Source: Rhodospirillales bacterium (GTDB lineage: Bacteria > Pseudomonadota > Alphaproteobacteria > Micavibrionales > Micavibrionaceae). From it: a stretch of DNA of 64,000 nt. Below the pieces are notes generated by a model. That model ran no database searches. It was not told the origin of the DNA and saw only the letters and a program-made list of their open reading frames with translations. Shown in pieces: positions 16,857 to 25,502 of this stretch. Positions within the stretch are counted from its first letter, which is position 1. Each line of letters opens with the position of its first letter. Location of the stretch: contig CP060238.1 of the NCBI GenBank assembly GCA_023898765.1, forward strand, positions 744,001 to 808,000, read 5' to 3'. The position numbers and the translations under genes were made by a program.

Positions 16857-17882
16857 CTAAGGGAGGTCGTAAGAGATCCACCCTGCTTTTTTTTCTCTGG
16901 CAAGCCAGATGTGGGCTTGTCCCTTTGGCGCGTCCACGATCATTCTGCCGATCGTTTCCGGACGAAAGACACATTCTTTTCTGCGGCTCAGAAGTTTTTT
17001 TACTTCTGAAACGCTCATATGAAGCCCCATCGCACCGGTCAAATCGTCGAAGCGTCTGAATGTCGTGCTTTCGGGATCGTTTATGAGGACATCGTTATGA
17101 TGTGCGAATGCCCCGTTTAGATAATGATTCGTGTGTACATAGGGATATTCAAGGTTTGTTGCGACACACTCACTTTGATTGCACTCAATATTCCATCCGC
17201 TTTTGTTTTTTGTATCGACAATCGTATGACTGTAACCGGAGATTTTTTTCATACGCGACAATATTTCAAAACTTTGTTGGGGGTTTTGCGTGTCCGACAT
17301 CCAGCGCGCAATGATATTTCTTGAAATACCGGGCTGCGCCCCTTTGGGGTACGGGTGAGTGAGGGAATTTACAGCATGTGTAAATCCTGCGGAGTTAACC
17401 CCAAAGGAATTTCCACCTAACGTACAGGAATATAAAAGCTCCAGATTAACCTGCTCCCGTCCGGGAGGCCCTACTTCCCGCCGAAGAACCCATAACCGGT
17501 CCTGAGACTCTTCGTCCCAGTCTTCGTTGTGAGCAATCAGGGAACCGGCGTTTGTGGCAAGAGTAGAGCAATGTTCTTCTGCCCCGGAAGACCGGTTTTC
17601 AAGGCATTCGTCAAGCTCATCCTCCATCATGACCGCAAGCATATGTTGTTTCGATATACCTGCGGCTTCTGCATATCCCTTTATTTCCTGGGCATATTCC
17701 GGAAGTCCGTTTTTGACGGCATTAAACGAGTCTGTCAGGAATCCCCTGGCCGCCGTGAATGATTTTTCCATGGCGTCCGCCCGGTCACGAATTTCCTGCC
17801 GGAAAATCTCCCCCAACTGCCCTCCCAGGCGGTAGTTATCGGACGCTTTAACCACCAAAAAATGAGTATGTGAAATACGCAT
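16857..17882 (-). CDS. C45-family autoproteolytic acyltransferase/hydrolase
   Basis: A 341-residue Ntn-hydrolase of the peptidase C45 / acyl-CoA:6-aminopenicillanate acyltransferase family. The predicted autoproteolytic site is before Cys105 in AEEHCSTLAT. It is followed by the family block AHNEDWD and later by LGGNSFGVNSAGFTHAVN. Members cut or form amide bonds between acyl groups and amino compounds. No signal peptide is visible, so it should be cytoplasmic. It converges on the ATP-grasp gene with only 22 bases between stops. I infer it hydrolyses, matures or transfers the amide product of that ligase, but its substrate cannot be read from sequence. Confidence 0.85.
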   Translation of the reverse strand: MRISHTHFLVVKASDNYRLGGQLGEIFRQEIRDRADAMEKSFTAARGFLTDSFNAVKNGLPEYAQEIKGYAEAAGISKQHMLAVMMEDELDECLENRSSGAEEHCSTLATNAGSLIAHNEDWDEESQDRLWVLRREVGPPGREQVNLELLYSCTLGGNSFGVNSAGFTHAVNSLTHPYPKGAQPGISRNIIARWMSDTQNPQQSFEILSRMKKISGYSHTIVDTKNKSGWNIECNQSECVATNLEYPYVHTNHYLNGAFAHHNDVLINDPESTTFRRFDDLTGAMGLHMSVSEVKKLLSRRKECVFRPETIGRMIVDAPKGQAHIWLAREKKAGWISYDLP

Positions 17883-18117
17883 GGACGCATTGTAGTATTT
17901 TTTTAAGCTTTATGTAAATAAATATTTGTACGTAACTCAGCACATACCACGAATAAGACGTTCTTGTTGCGTATATAAAAATCAGGAATTCTAATGTAGA
18001 ATCCTGTAAATTCGTACAGAGCACCACTAGAAGCACCAATACAAACATGTTCAGCATCCGCCGTATTCTGATTGCCTAGCGCAAAAACGATTCCGTGCCA
18101 GATTTGCTCTTGTCCTT

Positions 18118-21100
18118 TTACTGTTTTTCAGGAAGTTTCAGTTTCCACTGCATATACGCCGCATACAAAACGGGAATCAGGATCAGGGTCAGGATTGTTG
18201 TGCTAACCATGCCGCCGACCATCGGCAGGGCGATACGCCGCATGACGTCCGATCCCGGACCTTCGGTCAGGAAAATCGGGATCAGGCCAAGGATGATTGT
18301 GCCGACAGTCATTAATTTTGGGCGAAGGCGCTGAATGGCTCCGTGCCGGACATTTTTCAGCAGGCCTTCAAATGTTTCCGGCCAGTGTTCGCGCATCTGG
18401 TGGTCGATGTAAATCAACATGACAATCGCGGTTTCGACGGCAATACCGGCCAGTGCGATAAACCCTACGGCAACGGCAACGGAAACGTTATATCCGGCAA
18501 GCCACAGCCACCACGCTCCGCCAATGACCCCGAAGGGAACGGAAAGCATAATCAGCAGGGTTCTGTCCCACCGTCCGAAGTAAAGGTAGAGCAACGTCAA
18601 GATAATCAGCAACGTTGCCGGGATAGCAATTTTCAGGCGCTCATTTGCTTCCTGCATCTGTTCAAACTGGCCGGAAAATTTCAGCGTGTAGCCTTCGGGC
18701 AAATCGTAGTTTTTAAGTTTTTCCTGCAGACCGGAAATGTACGAGCCGATATCCCGGCCCTCTATATCGACAAAGACCCAGCCGTTCAGCCGCGCATCTT
18801 CCGACTTAATCATTGACGGTCCTTCGGCAATGCGGATGTCCGCCAGATCCGCCAGCGGGATATGCGCACCGTTTGCGCCCGGAACCAGAATATCTTCAAG
18901 ATCGGACATGTTGTCCCGGAACGGGCGGTCATAGCGCAGCATGATCGGGTAACGTTCTCGTCCTTCAACCGCTTCATCCAGCTGCATGCCTCCAAGCGCC
19001 GTCTGGATCACGCGCTGAACCGTGCCGAGGGAAATGCCGTAACGGGCAATTTCACGCCGGTCCGGGTCAATTTCGATATATTTGCCGCCGACAACCCTGT
19101 CGGCGATCGCGCTGCGGGTGCCGGGCACGTCACGCGCCAGTGACTCGACCTCCCTGGCGATTTTATCAATCTGCATTAAATCCGGCCCGGCGATCTTGAT
19201 GCCCACCGGTGTGCGAATGCCGGTGGTCAGCATGTCGAGGCGTATTTTAATCGGGTAACCCCAACTGTTCATCATGCCGGGCAGGCGCACTTTTTTGTTC
19301 ATGTCCGCAACCAGTTTTTGCGGTGTCATGCCGGAGCGCCATTCGGATCGGGGTTTTAGTTCAACCCATGTTTCGATCATGGCGAGCGGGGCCGGGTCGG
19401 TTGCGGAGTTCGAGCGTCCGGCCTTACCGAAAACCTGCGCAACTTCGGGGAACTGTTTAATCTGACGGTTTGTCACCTGTAGAATTTCCCGTGCCTTGGC
19501 CGTTGAAACGCCGGGCAGGGTCATCGGCATGTAAAGCAGGCCACCTTCATAAAGCGGCGGCATGAATTCGCTCCCGAGTTTGGAGACAGGCAGAGCCGTG
19601 CTGATAAGGGCGATAAGCGCCAGCGAAATCGTTGTTTTACGCCATTTCAAGGCCGCATTCAGGAACGGGCGGTACAGCGCGATGAAAAAACGGTTTATAA
19701 AATTTTCATCTTCACATTTGATTTTGCCGCGGATCAGCCAGAGCATCAGGACCGGCACCACCGTAACCGACAGGAACGCCGCCGCAGCCATTGCATAGGT
19801 TTTTGTAAAGGCCAGCGGCGTAAACAGACGCGCCGATTGTCCCGTCAGCGCGAAGACGGGGAAAAAGGAAACCGTGATAATAAGCAAGGAGAAGAACAGT
19901 CCCGGCCCGACTTCCCTGGCCGCCAGAATAAGGGCTTTTTGTTTTTCTTCTTTCTCGGATTCCGGCGGCATGGCCGATAATTTCCGGTGCGCGTTTTCAA
20001 CCATGACAATAGAGGCGTCGACCATCGCGCCGATCGCAATGGCGATGCCGCCCAGCGACATGATATTGGCTGTAATGCCCTGCGCCGACATAATGATAAA
20101 GGCGGCAAGGATACCAAGCGGTATTGTGATAATGGCCACAAGGGCGCTGCGGGCATGCAGCAGGAACAGGAAAGTGACGAGCGCCACCATCAGGCTTTCT
20201 TCGATAAGCTTATGTTTTAAATATGTGACAGACCCTTTGATCAGCGCGCTGCGGTCGTAGACAATTTTAATTTCCACACCATCCGGCAGACCCTGTTTGA
20301 CGCTTTCAAGGCGTTTTTTAACATTGCCGATAACATCAAGGGCGTTCGCGCCGGGGCGCATCACAATGATACCGCCGACAGCTTCGCCTTCGCCGTTCAG
20401 CTCTGTAATGCCGCGCCGGATCGCCGGGCCTTCAACCACGCGGGCGACGTCACCGATTGTAACAGGCGTGCCGTCAGGGCTTTTTAAAACGGCTTCGCGC
20501 AGATCGTCCGGTTTGTTCACGTAACCGAAAGAGCGGATCAGATATTCGCTTTCCGCCATTTCCAATGTTCGCCCGCCGGTTTCCTGATTGGCCGAACGTA
20601 CGGCCTCGATGATTGTTTGAAGAGGAATGTTAAACGCACGCAGCTTGTTCGGATCAACCAGGACCTGATATTCTTTGACAAATCCACCGACGCTTGCTAC
20701 CTCGGCCACCCCGTCAAGCGTGGCCAGTTCAAAACGCACAAACCAGTCCTGCAGGCTGCGCAGTTCGGAAAGGTCATGCTGCCCGGTCTTGTCTATCAGG
20801 GCATATTGAAAAACCCAGCCAACCCCCGTTGCATCCGGCCCCAGGGCCGGCTCTGCACCTGCCGGAAGCTGGTTGCGAACCTGCGATAGATACTCAAGAA
20901 CGCGGCTGCGCGCCCAGTACATATCGGTGCCGTCTTCAAAGATGATGTAAACAAAGCTTGTGCCGAACATGGAAAAACCGCGCACGACTTTTGTTTTGGG
21001 CAGGCTGAGCATTTGCGTGGACAGCGGAAAAGTTATCTGGTCTTCGATAACCTGCGGGGCCTGTCCGGGGAATTCTGTGCGGATAATGACCTGTGTATCG

Positions 21101-21276
21101 GACAGGTCGGGAATGGCGTCGAGCGGAATTTTCGTCAGCACGATTATTCCCGCTGCCAGCAGCGCCAGCGCGCCCAGCATGACAAAGAATCTGTTTGCCA
21201 CCGACCAGTCTATGATCCGGGCGGCAAAACTTTTGGCCGGGTCGTGCTGCAGGTTTTTGTCCGCGTCAGTTGACAT
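18118..21276 (-). CDS. cusA: CusA/CzcA-type heavy-metal RND efflux pump
   Basis: A 1052-residue HME-RND transporter. The start MSTDADKN at 21276 overlaps the end of cusB by 11 bases; a longer frame has no support. The family pattern IPDLSDTQVIIRTEFPGQAPQVIEDQ is split across the first periplasmic entry, and the proton-relay acidic residues are in GAMVDASIVMVENAHRKL of the fourth span. There are about twelve membrane segments and two large periplasmic loops, as in the family. The close match to CusA in these blocks suggests Cu(I)/Ag(I) rather than Zn/Co, but the metal-site methionines need an alignment. It is encoded with CusB and a small secreted protein; no outer-membrane CusC is seen in the window. 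Confidence 0.95.
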   Translation of the reverse strand: MSTDADKNLQHDPAKSFAARIIDWSVANRFFVMLGALALLAAGIIVLTKIPLDAIPDLSDTQVIIRTEFPGQAPQVIEDQITFPLSTQMLSLPKTKVVRGFSMFGTSFVYIIFEDGTDMYWARSRVLEYLSQVRNQLPAGAEPALGPDATGVGWVFQYALIDKTGQHDLSELRSLQDWFVRFELATLDGVAEVASVGGFVKEYQVLVDPNKLRAFNIPLQTIIEAVRSANQETGGRTLEMAESEYLIRSFGYVNKPDDLREAVLKSPDGTPVTIGDVARVVEGPAIRRGITELNGEGEAVGGIIVMRPGANALDVIGNVKKRLESVKQGLPDGVEIKIVYDRSALIKGSVTYLKHKLIEESLMVALVTFLFLLHARSALVAIITIPLGILAAFIIMSAQGITANIMSLGGIAIAIGAMVDASIVMVENAHRKLSAMPPESEKEEKQKALILAAREVGPGLFFSLLIITVSFFPVFALTGQSARLFTPLAFTKTYAMAAAAFLSVTVVPVLMLWLIRGKIKCEDENFINRFFIALYRPFLNAALKWRKTTISLALIALISTALPVSKLGSEFMPPLYEGGLLYMPMTLPGVSTAKAREILQVTNRQIKQFPEVAQVFGKAGRSNSATDPAPLAMIETWVELKPRSEWRSGMTPQKLVADMNKKVRLPGMMNSWGYPIKIRLDMLTTGIRTPVGIKIAGPDLMQIDKIAREVESLARDVPGTRSAIADRVVGGKYIEIDPDRREIARYGISLGTVQRVIQTALGGMQLDEAVEGRERYPIMLRYDRPFRDNMSDLEDILVPGANGAHIPLADLADIRIAEGPSMIKSEDARLNGWVFVDIEGRDIGSYISGLQEKLKNYDLPEGYTLKFSGQFEQMQEANERLKIAIPATLLIILTLLYLYFGRWDRTLLIMLSVPFGVIGGAWWLWLAGYNVSVAVAVGFIALAGIAVETAIVMLIYIDHQMREHWPETFEGLLKNVRHGAIQRLRPKLMTVGTIILGLIPIFLTEGPGSDVMRRIALPMVGGMVSTTILTLILIPVLYAAYMQWKLKLPEKQ

Positions 21277-22624
21277 GCTTGTGCCCCATCGCGGCCATGC
21301 CGCCCCGCAGATTGCTTTCAGCATCGAGCATGAACTGTCCAGAAGAAACGATTTCCTGCCCGTCCGTCAGGCCGCTTTTGATCTCTGTCAGGCCGCTTGC
21401 CGTAATGCCAGTTTTCACCATCACCGGGCGGAAGTTTCCATTGCCCAGCGCTTCCATGACATACGCGCCCATACTGCCGTACAAAACGGCATCTTCAGGG
21501 ACGGAAAGGCGCGGCTGCGTATTCGCATCAAAATCTATATCGACATAGCTGTCGGGCCGTAGAATTCCGTACGGGTTTTCAAGGACAAGCCGCACGGTCA
21601 CGGTCCGGTTTTGGGGATTACTGACCGGATGAATGTAATCCACAACCGTTTCATATTCCTGCCCCGTTTCCGGCACGCTCACACTGGCGCGGGTCCCTTC
21701 CTGTAAAAACGCGATATCGCGCAGCGGGACATCGGCGTTGATCCAGACATTCGAAAAATCCTGCAGGACCAACGCGACCTCACCTTCTGTCAGGTGCGAT
21801 CCGTCCCGAACGTTCAGTCTGGTTACAACGCTGTCCATGGGCGCATGAAAGGGCGTGTGCTCCATCATCTTGCCTTTCTTTTTCAAAAGGGCAATGGCCT
21901 GCTCGTCCATGCCTTTCAGTTTCAGGCGTTGTTCAGGATTGCCGATTTTATAACCTGTCCGCCGGCCGATCAGGAAGTCCGACTGCGCGGCCATCAGCTC
22001 CGGCGAATAAACGCTGAACAGCACGTCTCCTTTTTTTACAACGTCGCCGACAGCGGACGTTTTCAGGTTTTTGATCCAGCCTTCCTCCTGCACGGCGATT
22101 TCCCGCTCGTTGCGCATATCGCCTGCAACCTTGCCGAACGCCCGGATAGCTTTGCCGAAATTTTCATATGTCACGTGCGTTGTTTTAACGCCCAGCGTCT
22201 GGGTGTAGGAAGGGTCTATGCTGATAGCCCCCTCCATACCATTCTGGCTATGCTTGTCATGTTCATGCATGTCGCCGGCGCCTTCGTTTTTTGGAACCAG
22301 ATGCATCCCGCAAATCGGGCAGTCATCGCCGTCTTTTCCGGTGATGTGAGGATGCATCGGGCAGATATAGACGTCTTCCGCCTTCTCCGGCATGGATTGT
22401 TTCGTGCCGTGTCCATGGTTATGTTCGTGCATGGTTTCAGAAGCGGAATCTTTCGATTCAACTTCTTCTTTCGGCGCAAGGTTCATGCCGCAGACCGGGC
22501 AGCGGGCGCCTTCTTTACCGCTGATTTCCGGGTGCATCGGGCAGGTGTAAGCGCCCTCGGCTTGCTGCGCCATAGCCGGCGGGACAAAGGCAAAGAGCAT
22601 CAAAATAAAAATAAAAACGCGCAT
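21266..22624 (-). CDS. cusB: CusB-type periplasmic adaptor with two metal-binding modules
   Basis: A 452-residue membrane-fusion protein. A signal peptide (residues 1-20) is followed by two heavy-metal-binding modules at about 25-52 and 85-112, each with CPMHP and CPxCGM. They are separated by a His/Glu-rich linker (HEHNHGHG), and a second His-rich stretch comes before the adaptor core. The core has the barrel-sandwich and beta-barrel segments expected for CusB (GKVAGDMRNEREI, DPLGD-like VPLRDIAFLQEGT, GQFMLDAESNLRGGM). It bridges CusA to an outer-membrane channel and may hand metal to the pump. AAGGAG lies seven bases before the ATG. One such module is common; two is less usual. Confidence 0.92.
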   Translation of the reverse strand: MRVFIFILMLFAFVPPAMAQQAEGAYTCPMHPEISGKEGARCPVCGMNLAPKEEVESKDSASETMHEHNHGHGTKQSMPEKAEDVYICPMHPHITGKDGDDCPICGMHLVPKNEGAGDMHEHDKHSQNGMEGAISIDPSYTQTLGVKTTHVTYENFGKAIRAFGKVAGDMRNEREIAVQEEGWIKNLKTSAVGDVVKKGDVLFSVYSPELMAAQSDFLIGRRTGYKIGNPEQRLKLKGMDEQAIALLKKKGKMMEHTPFHAPMDSVVTRLNVRDGSHLTEGEVALVLQDFSNVWINADVPLRDIAFLQEGTRASVSVPETGQEYETVVDYIHPVSNPQNRTVTVRLVLENPYGILRPDSYVDIDFDANTQPRLSVPEDAVLYGSMGAYVMEALGNGNFRPVMVKTGITASGLTEIKSGLTDGQEIVSSGQFMLDAESNLRGGMAAMGHKHVN

Positions 22625-22675
22625 AAAAGTCTCCTTTTTCGAGAGTTAAAAAACAAACGGAAAAAAGAGGCGTCT

Positions 22676-23068
22676 TTAGTTTCTAAAGCGCTGCGTCGTT
22701 AAGATAATCGGAAGATGTGCCTGTGATATTCGCTTCCATTCGGGCGGACCGCGAATGGCATTGCTGTGCGCGGGGAAGAATTCACTCTCCGCGACCAGAT
22801 CGGCCCAGACAAAATGAAGCGTATCAATCTGCCGGTCCGGCTGAAGGTCGATCGTATCGTCTGCGGAAAACAAATCGACGCCCATACAATCCAGCACCAG
22901 CATCGGCCCGCCTTTTGCTGCCTTTTTCTGGGTGCTCTTGGCGGACTCGTGACAGGGTTTTTCTACCGTTGCCGCCTTGGCTGCCTGCACGGGGCAAACA
23001 GACATGGCGCAGGTCAAAACCGGCGTCAGCATGATAATGACCAGAAATCCCTGCAATATCTTGCGCAT
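22676..23068 (-). CDS. small secreted protein of the cus operon
   Basis: A 130-residue protein with an N-terminal hydrophobic signal segment (MRKILQGFLVIIMLTPVLTCAMS). Its body carries several Cys and a Lys-rich stretch, ending in a basic tail. I recognise no catalytic motif. It lies 51 bases upstream of cusB in the same direction; small secreted proteins at this position are common in copper-efflux operons, so a periplasmic metal-sensing or -binding role is possible. The region upstream, to 23163, is intergenic and ends at the remnant of a tRNA-Thr gene. Confidence 0.6.
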   Translation of the reverse strand: MRKILQGFLVIIMLTPVLTCAMSVCPVQAAKAATVEKPCHESAKSTQKKAAKGGPMLVLDCMGVDLFSADDTIDLQPDRQIDTLHFVWADLVAESEFFPAHSNAIRGPPEWKRISQAHLPIILTTQRFRN

Positions 23069-23163
23069 ACGAACTATTGTACACCATTCGTATCACAAAG
23101 TCCCAAAGTTTCATGGAGCTGTAAGGCATTCCACCAGGATATGCAGGAGAAATAAAGAGAAAA

Positions 23164-23208
23164 TGGTGCCGTTGAAGAGATTTGAACTCCCGACCCATGC
23201 TTTACGAA
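23164..23208 (-). pseudogene. 3' half of host tRNA-Thr(CGT), split by insertion
   Basis: On the minus strand this reads TTCGTAA (anticodon loop), AGCAT (3' anticodon stem), the variable loop, a T arm with TTCAAAT, and the acceptor strand CAACGGC followed by A and an encoded CCA (23164-23166). Joined to the fragment at 29461-29497 it gives a complete, well-paired tRNA-Thr with anticodon CGT: acceptor GCCGTTG/CAACGGC and anticodon stem ATGCT/AGCAT. The gene is thus interrupted within its anticodon loop by the integrated element. A spurious small open frame on the plus strand crosses it. Confidence 0.85.
23202..23208. other. left attachment core (TTACGAA)
   Basis: This seven-base core equals the anticodon loop of the interrupted tRNA-Thr (minus strand TTCGTAA). 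Sequence to its left is tRNA; sequence to its right is element DNA. The same heptamer occurs at 29461-29467, and inside the element's own tRNA at 29326-29332. Confidence 0.8.
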
Positions 23209-23349
23209 TTATTTTATGGTAAATATAATATGGGGCGGGTTGGTTCAATATCCAGCCATATAATACGGCGGGTTTTTAGGCATTTCCAGCGATTTTTCTA
23301 CTTTTAAAAACAGCTCTTTCAATATCGCTCAGGCGCGAACAATATCTTT

Positions 23350-23359
23350 CCACCTTATT
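23350..23359 (-). repeat. possible integrase arm-type repeat, left
   Basis: On the minus strand this reads AATAAGGTGG, identical to 29251-29260 on the plus strand near the other end of the element. Related TAATAAGG copies flank the element's tRNA at 29240-29260 and, inverted, at about 29380-29402. Short repeats near both ends suit arm-type sites of a P4-like integrase. Confidence 0.35.
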
Positions 23360-23469
23360 ATCACCTTTTTAAAGACAGAACAAAACGAGTACTTTTTTTC
23401 TGGGTAAGAGTAAGTTAAACTCAACGTCAGTAGGGGAAACACCTTCTACCTTTTCAATAAGATATAAAG

Positions 23470-24891
23470 ATGATGCTTGCTGCCCAAATTGATGAAACCC
23501 GTCGTCTTGTCTCGCCAACATTAGACGTTGAAAGACGTTCTGCGCTTGGGCAGTTTATGACGCCAGCAAACGTAGCGGAGTTTATGGCCTCTAATTTTGA
23601 TGACCTGCCAGATGAGGTCAGACTGCTTGATGCAGGGGCTGGTATGGGCGCTTTGACCACTGCCTTCGTCACGGAAGCCTGTAGTCGCAGCAAACAGCCC
23701 TCATCAATAGACGCTACGGTTTATGAAGTTGACGAACAGCTTGCTGCCATTTTAGAGGAAACGCTGCTTTCTTGCGCCGATATTTGCGCGGATGCAGGCA
23801 TTCAGTTTAGCTACCGCCTCATTAAAGACGACTATATTTTGAGCTCTGCTGCGCCGCTTCTTGATAAAACCCGCACCTATAATTGTGCCATCTTGAACCC
23901 GCCTTATGGTAAAATCAATTCGGCGTCGAACTGGCGGAAGGCTCTACGTTCGCAGGGCATTGAAACTGTCAATCTCTATACGGCCTTTGTTGCACTTGCC
24001 ATCCAGCAGATGGAAGAAGGCGGTGAAATTGTCGCTATTACGCCCCGCTCATTTTGTAACGGTTCTTATTATGAACCATTTCGCCGCCTGATGCTGGATT
24101 CAGCGGCGCTGGTTTCGCTGCATGTTTTTGAATCGCGCCGTACAGCCTTCAAAGATGATGGTGTATTGCAGGAAAATATTATCTTTAAGATCAAAAAAGG
24201 CTGGAAGCAAAATGGTGTTCAGCTTTCAAGTGATGTGATGGAAGCAAGAGAAATTTTATTCTCCGATATCGTCAGACCGGAAGACAAACATGCTTTTATT
24301 CGCCTACCGATAGAAAATAATGATCTGGCGACCCGAATTCAGGCGCTTCCCTGCACCCTTGCTGATCTTGGAATAAAAGTTTCTACGGGGCGCGTAGTTG
24401 ATTTTCGGGCAAAAGAGCATTTGCGCAAGATGCCCGGCGAAAACACGGTGCCGCTGATTTATCCCGCACACTTCGACAATGGCAAAGTCGGTGGGCCTAT
24501 TCCTGATTTTAAAAAGCACAATGCACTGGCTGATAATGAAGATACGGCGTCATTAATCTTGCCTGCTGGCCTTTACGTGCTAACAAAACGGTTTTCAGCT
24601 AAAGAAGAAAAGAGGCGGCTTGTCGCCGCTGTTTATCACGGCGGGCGAGTTGGCTTTGAAAACCACTTAAATTATTTCCACGCAAACGGCGAGGGACTTT
24701 CATCAAAACTGGCTCATGGACTGTGCGCCTTTTTGAACTCGAAGGCGGTCGATCAGTATTTTCGCATATTCTCCGGCCATACGCAGGTTAATGCCACCGA
24801 CTTAAGAAACCTGCATTATCCGAGTGTTGAGCAGCTTGAAAAATTGGCCGACGCAACAAGAATTGGGCGACTTGGCCTTTACATGGCCTGA
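23470..24891 (+). CDS. class I SAM-dependent DNA adenine methyltransferase
   Basis: A 473-residue protein. SALGQFMTPANVAEFM is followed by the SAM-binding LLDAGAGMGALTTAF (residues about 53-67) and the catalytic NPPY motif in NPPYGKIN (near residue 147), the gamma-type order of N6-adenine methyltransferases in the Eco57I/PstI-like group. It would protect DNA from a partner endonuclease. The last residues run antisense into the 3' end of the convergent gene at 24802-25251, and the usual family ending after the target-recognition region appears cut short. This suggests a deletion joined the two genes. It is the first gene inside the left end of the element. Confidence 0.8.
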   Translation: MMLAAQIDETRRLVSPTLDVERRSALGQFMTPANVAEFMASNFDDLPDEVRLLDAGAGMGALTTAFVTEACSRSKQPSSIDATVYEVDEQLAAILEETLLSCADICADAGIQFSYRLIKDDYILSSAAPLLDKTRTYNCAILNPPYGKINSASNWRKALRSQGIETVNLYTAFVALAIQQMEEGGEIVAITPRSFCNGSYYEPFRRLMLDSAALVSLHVFESRRTAFKDDGVLQENIIFKIKKGWKQNGVQLSSDVMEAREILFSDIVRPEDKHAFIRLPIENNDLATRIQALPCTLADLGIKVSTGRVVDFRAKEHLRKMPGENTVPLIYPAHFDNGKVGGPIPDFKKHNALADNEDTASLILPAGLYVLTKRFSAKEEKRRLVAAVYHGGRVGFENHLNYFHANGEGLSSKLAHGLCAFLNSKAVDQYFRIFSGHTQVNATDLRNLHYPSVEQLEKLADATRIGRLGLYMA

Positions 24892-25251
24892 GATAAATTC
24901 GCCGTCCATCAGCGTAATGGCTTCAATACCGCCCAGTTCGCGCAGTGGTTTGATCCAATAATCACGCCCTTCACGGTCAAGCTTCATGCCTCCGCGCTGT
25001 AAAATGCCGATATGACATCCCAGATGTGCGGTTGTCGCGCCGTCAGTAATTTTTGCGTCTTTAGGGGGCTTGGGAAACCAACTGTCGGTCTGATCGTCCA
25101 GCAGTGCGAAAACGCCGTCCACAAGGTCGGCATTCGTGCCGAGATGCAGATACGTTAACACATCTCTTATCCTGTCTTTTGAAACGCCCTGAAACTCGTC
25201 TGGCGTACCGCCTGTACGTTCTCTTAGGGCTGCTACATCGTCATGTAACAT
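24802..25251 (-). pseudogene. probable truncated restriction-related gene
   Basis: A 149-residue frame with a real-looking start: ATG at 25251 preceded by AAGGA at about eight bases. Residues about 60-125 (HLGCHIGILQRGGMKLDREGRDYW, a PLRELGGIEAIT strand, GHVKAKSPNS) look conserved. After AKSPNS the protein ends in about 20 residues that are only the antisense of the methyltransferase gene, so the original C-terminus is missing. I cannot name the family with certainty. The position convergent with a DNA methyltransferase suggests the remains of a restriction endonuclease gene. Confidence 0.45.
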
Positions 25252-25502
25252 GAATCAGATTCCTTTATTCATTTTGATTCAATGTATCCGGCGAGCGTGC
25301 CGGAGTCGAGGCAAAGTTTGTCAAACCAACAAAAAACAGAGCATAAAATGCGAGGGTCATATGGTTTAATTTTGTTTCGTATGGAGCCGTATCTATCAAT
25401 ATAAATTACTGAAATAACTATTATTTTTAAATTTTCTGGTTGTCTTTTGCGTTTTGTTTGAGTTATAGGTTTGAATATAAACCTTATTAAAAAGTGCAAT
25501 CG

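Noticed and set aside
17848..18057. 69-codon hydrophobic frame between cusA and the C45 gene
   Set aside because: AT-rich, weak start context, overlaps the start of the C45 gene; probably chance.
17917..18115. Stop-free minus-strand stretch of about 66 codons with protein-like composition (GASSGALYEFTGFYIRIPDF)
   Set aside because: No usable start codon and no recognised family; might be a decayed gene tail but the evidence is too thin.
22977..23222. 81-codon plus-strand frame ending in LKRFELPTHALRIILW
   Set aside because: This is the well-known false frame produced by reading a tRNA backwards; it covers the tRNA-Thr 3' half.
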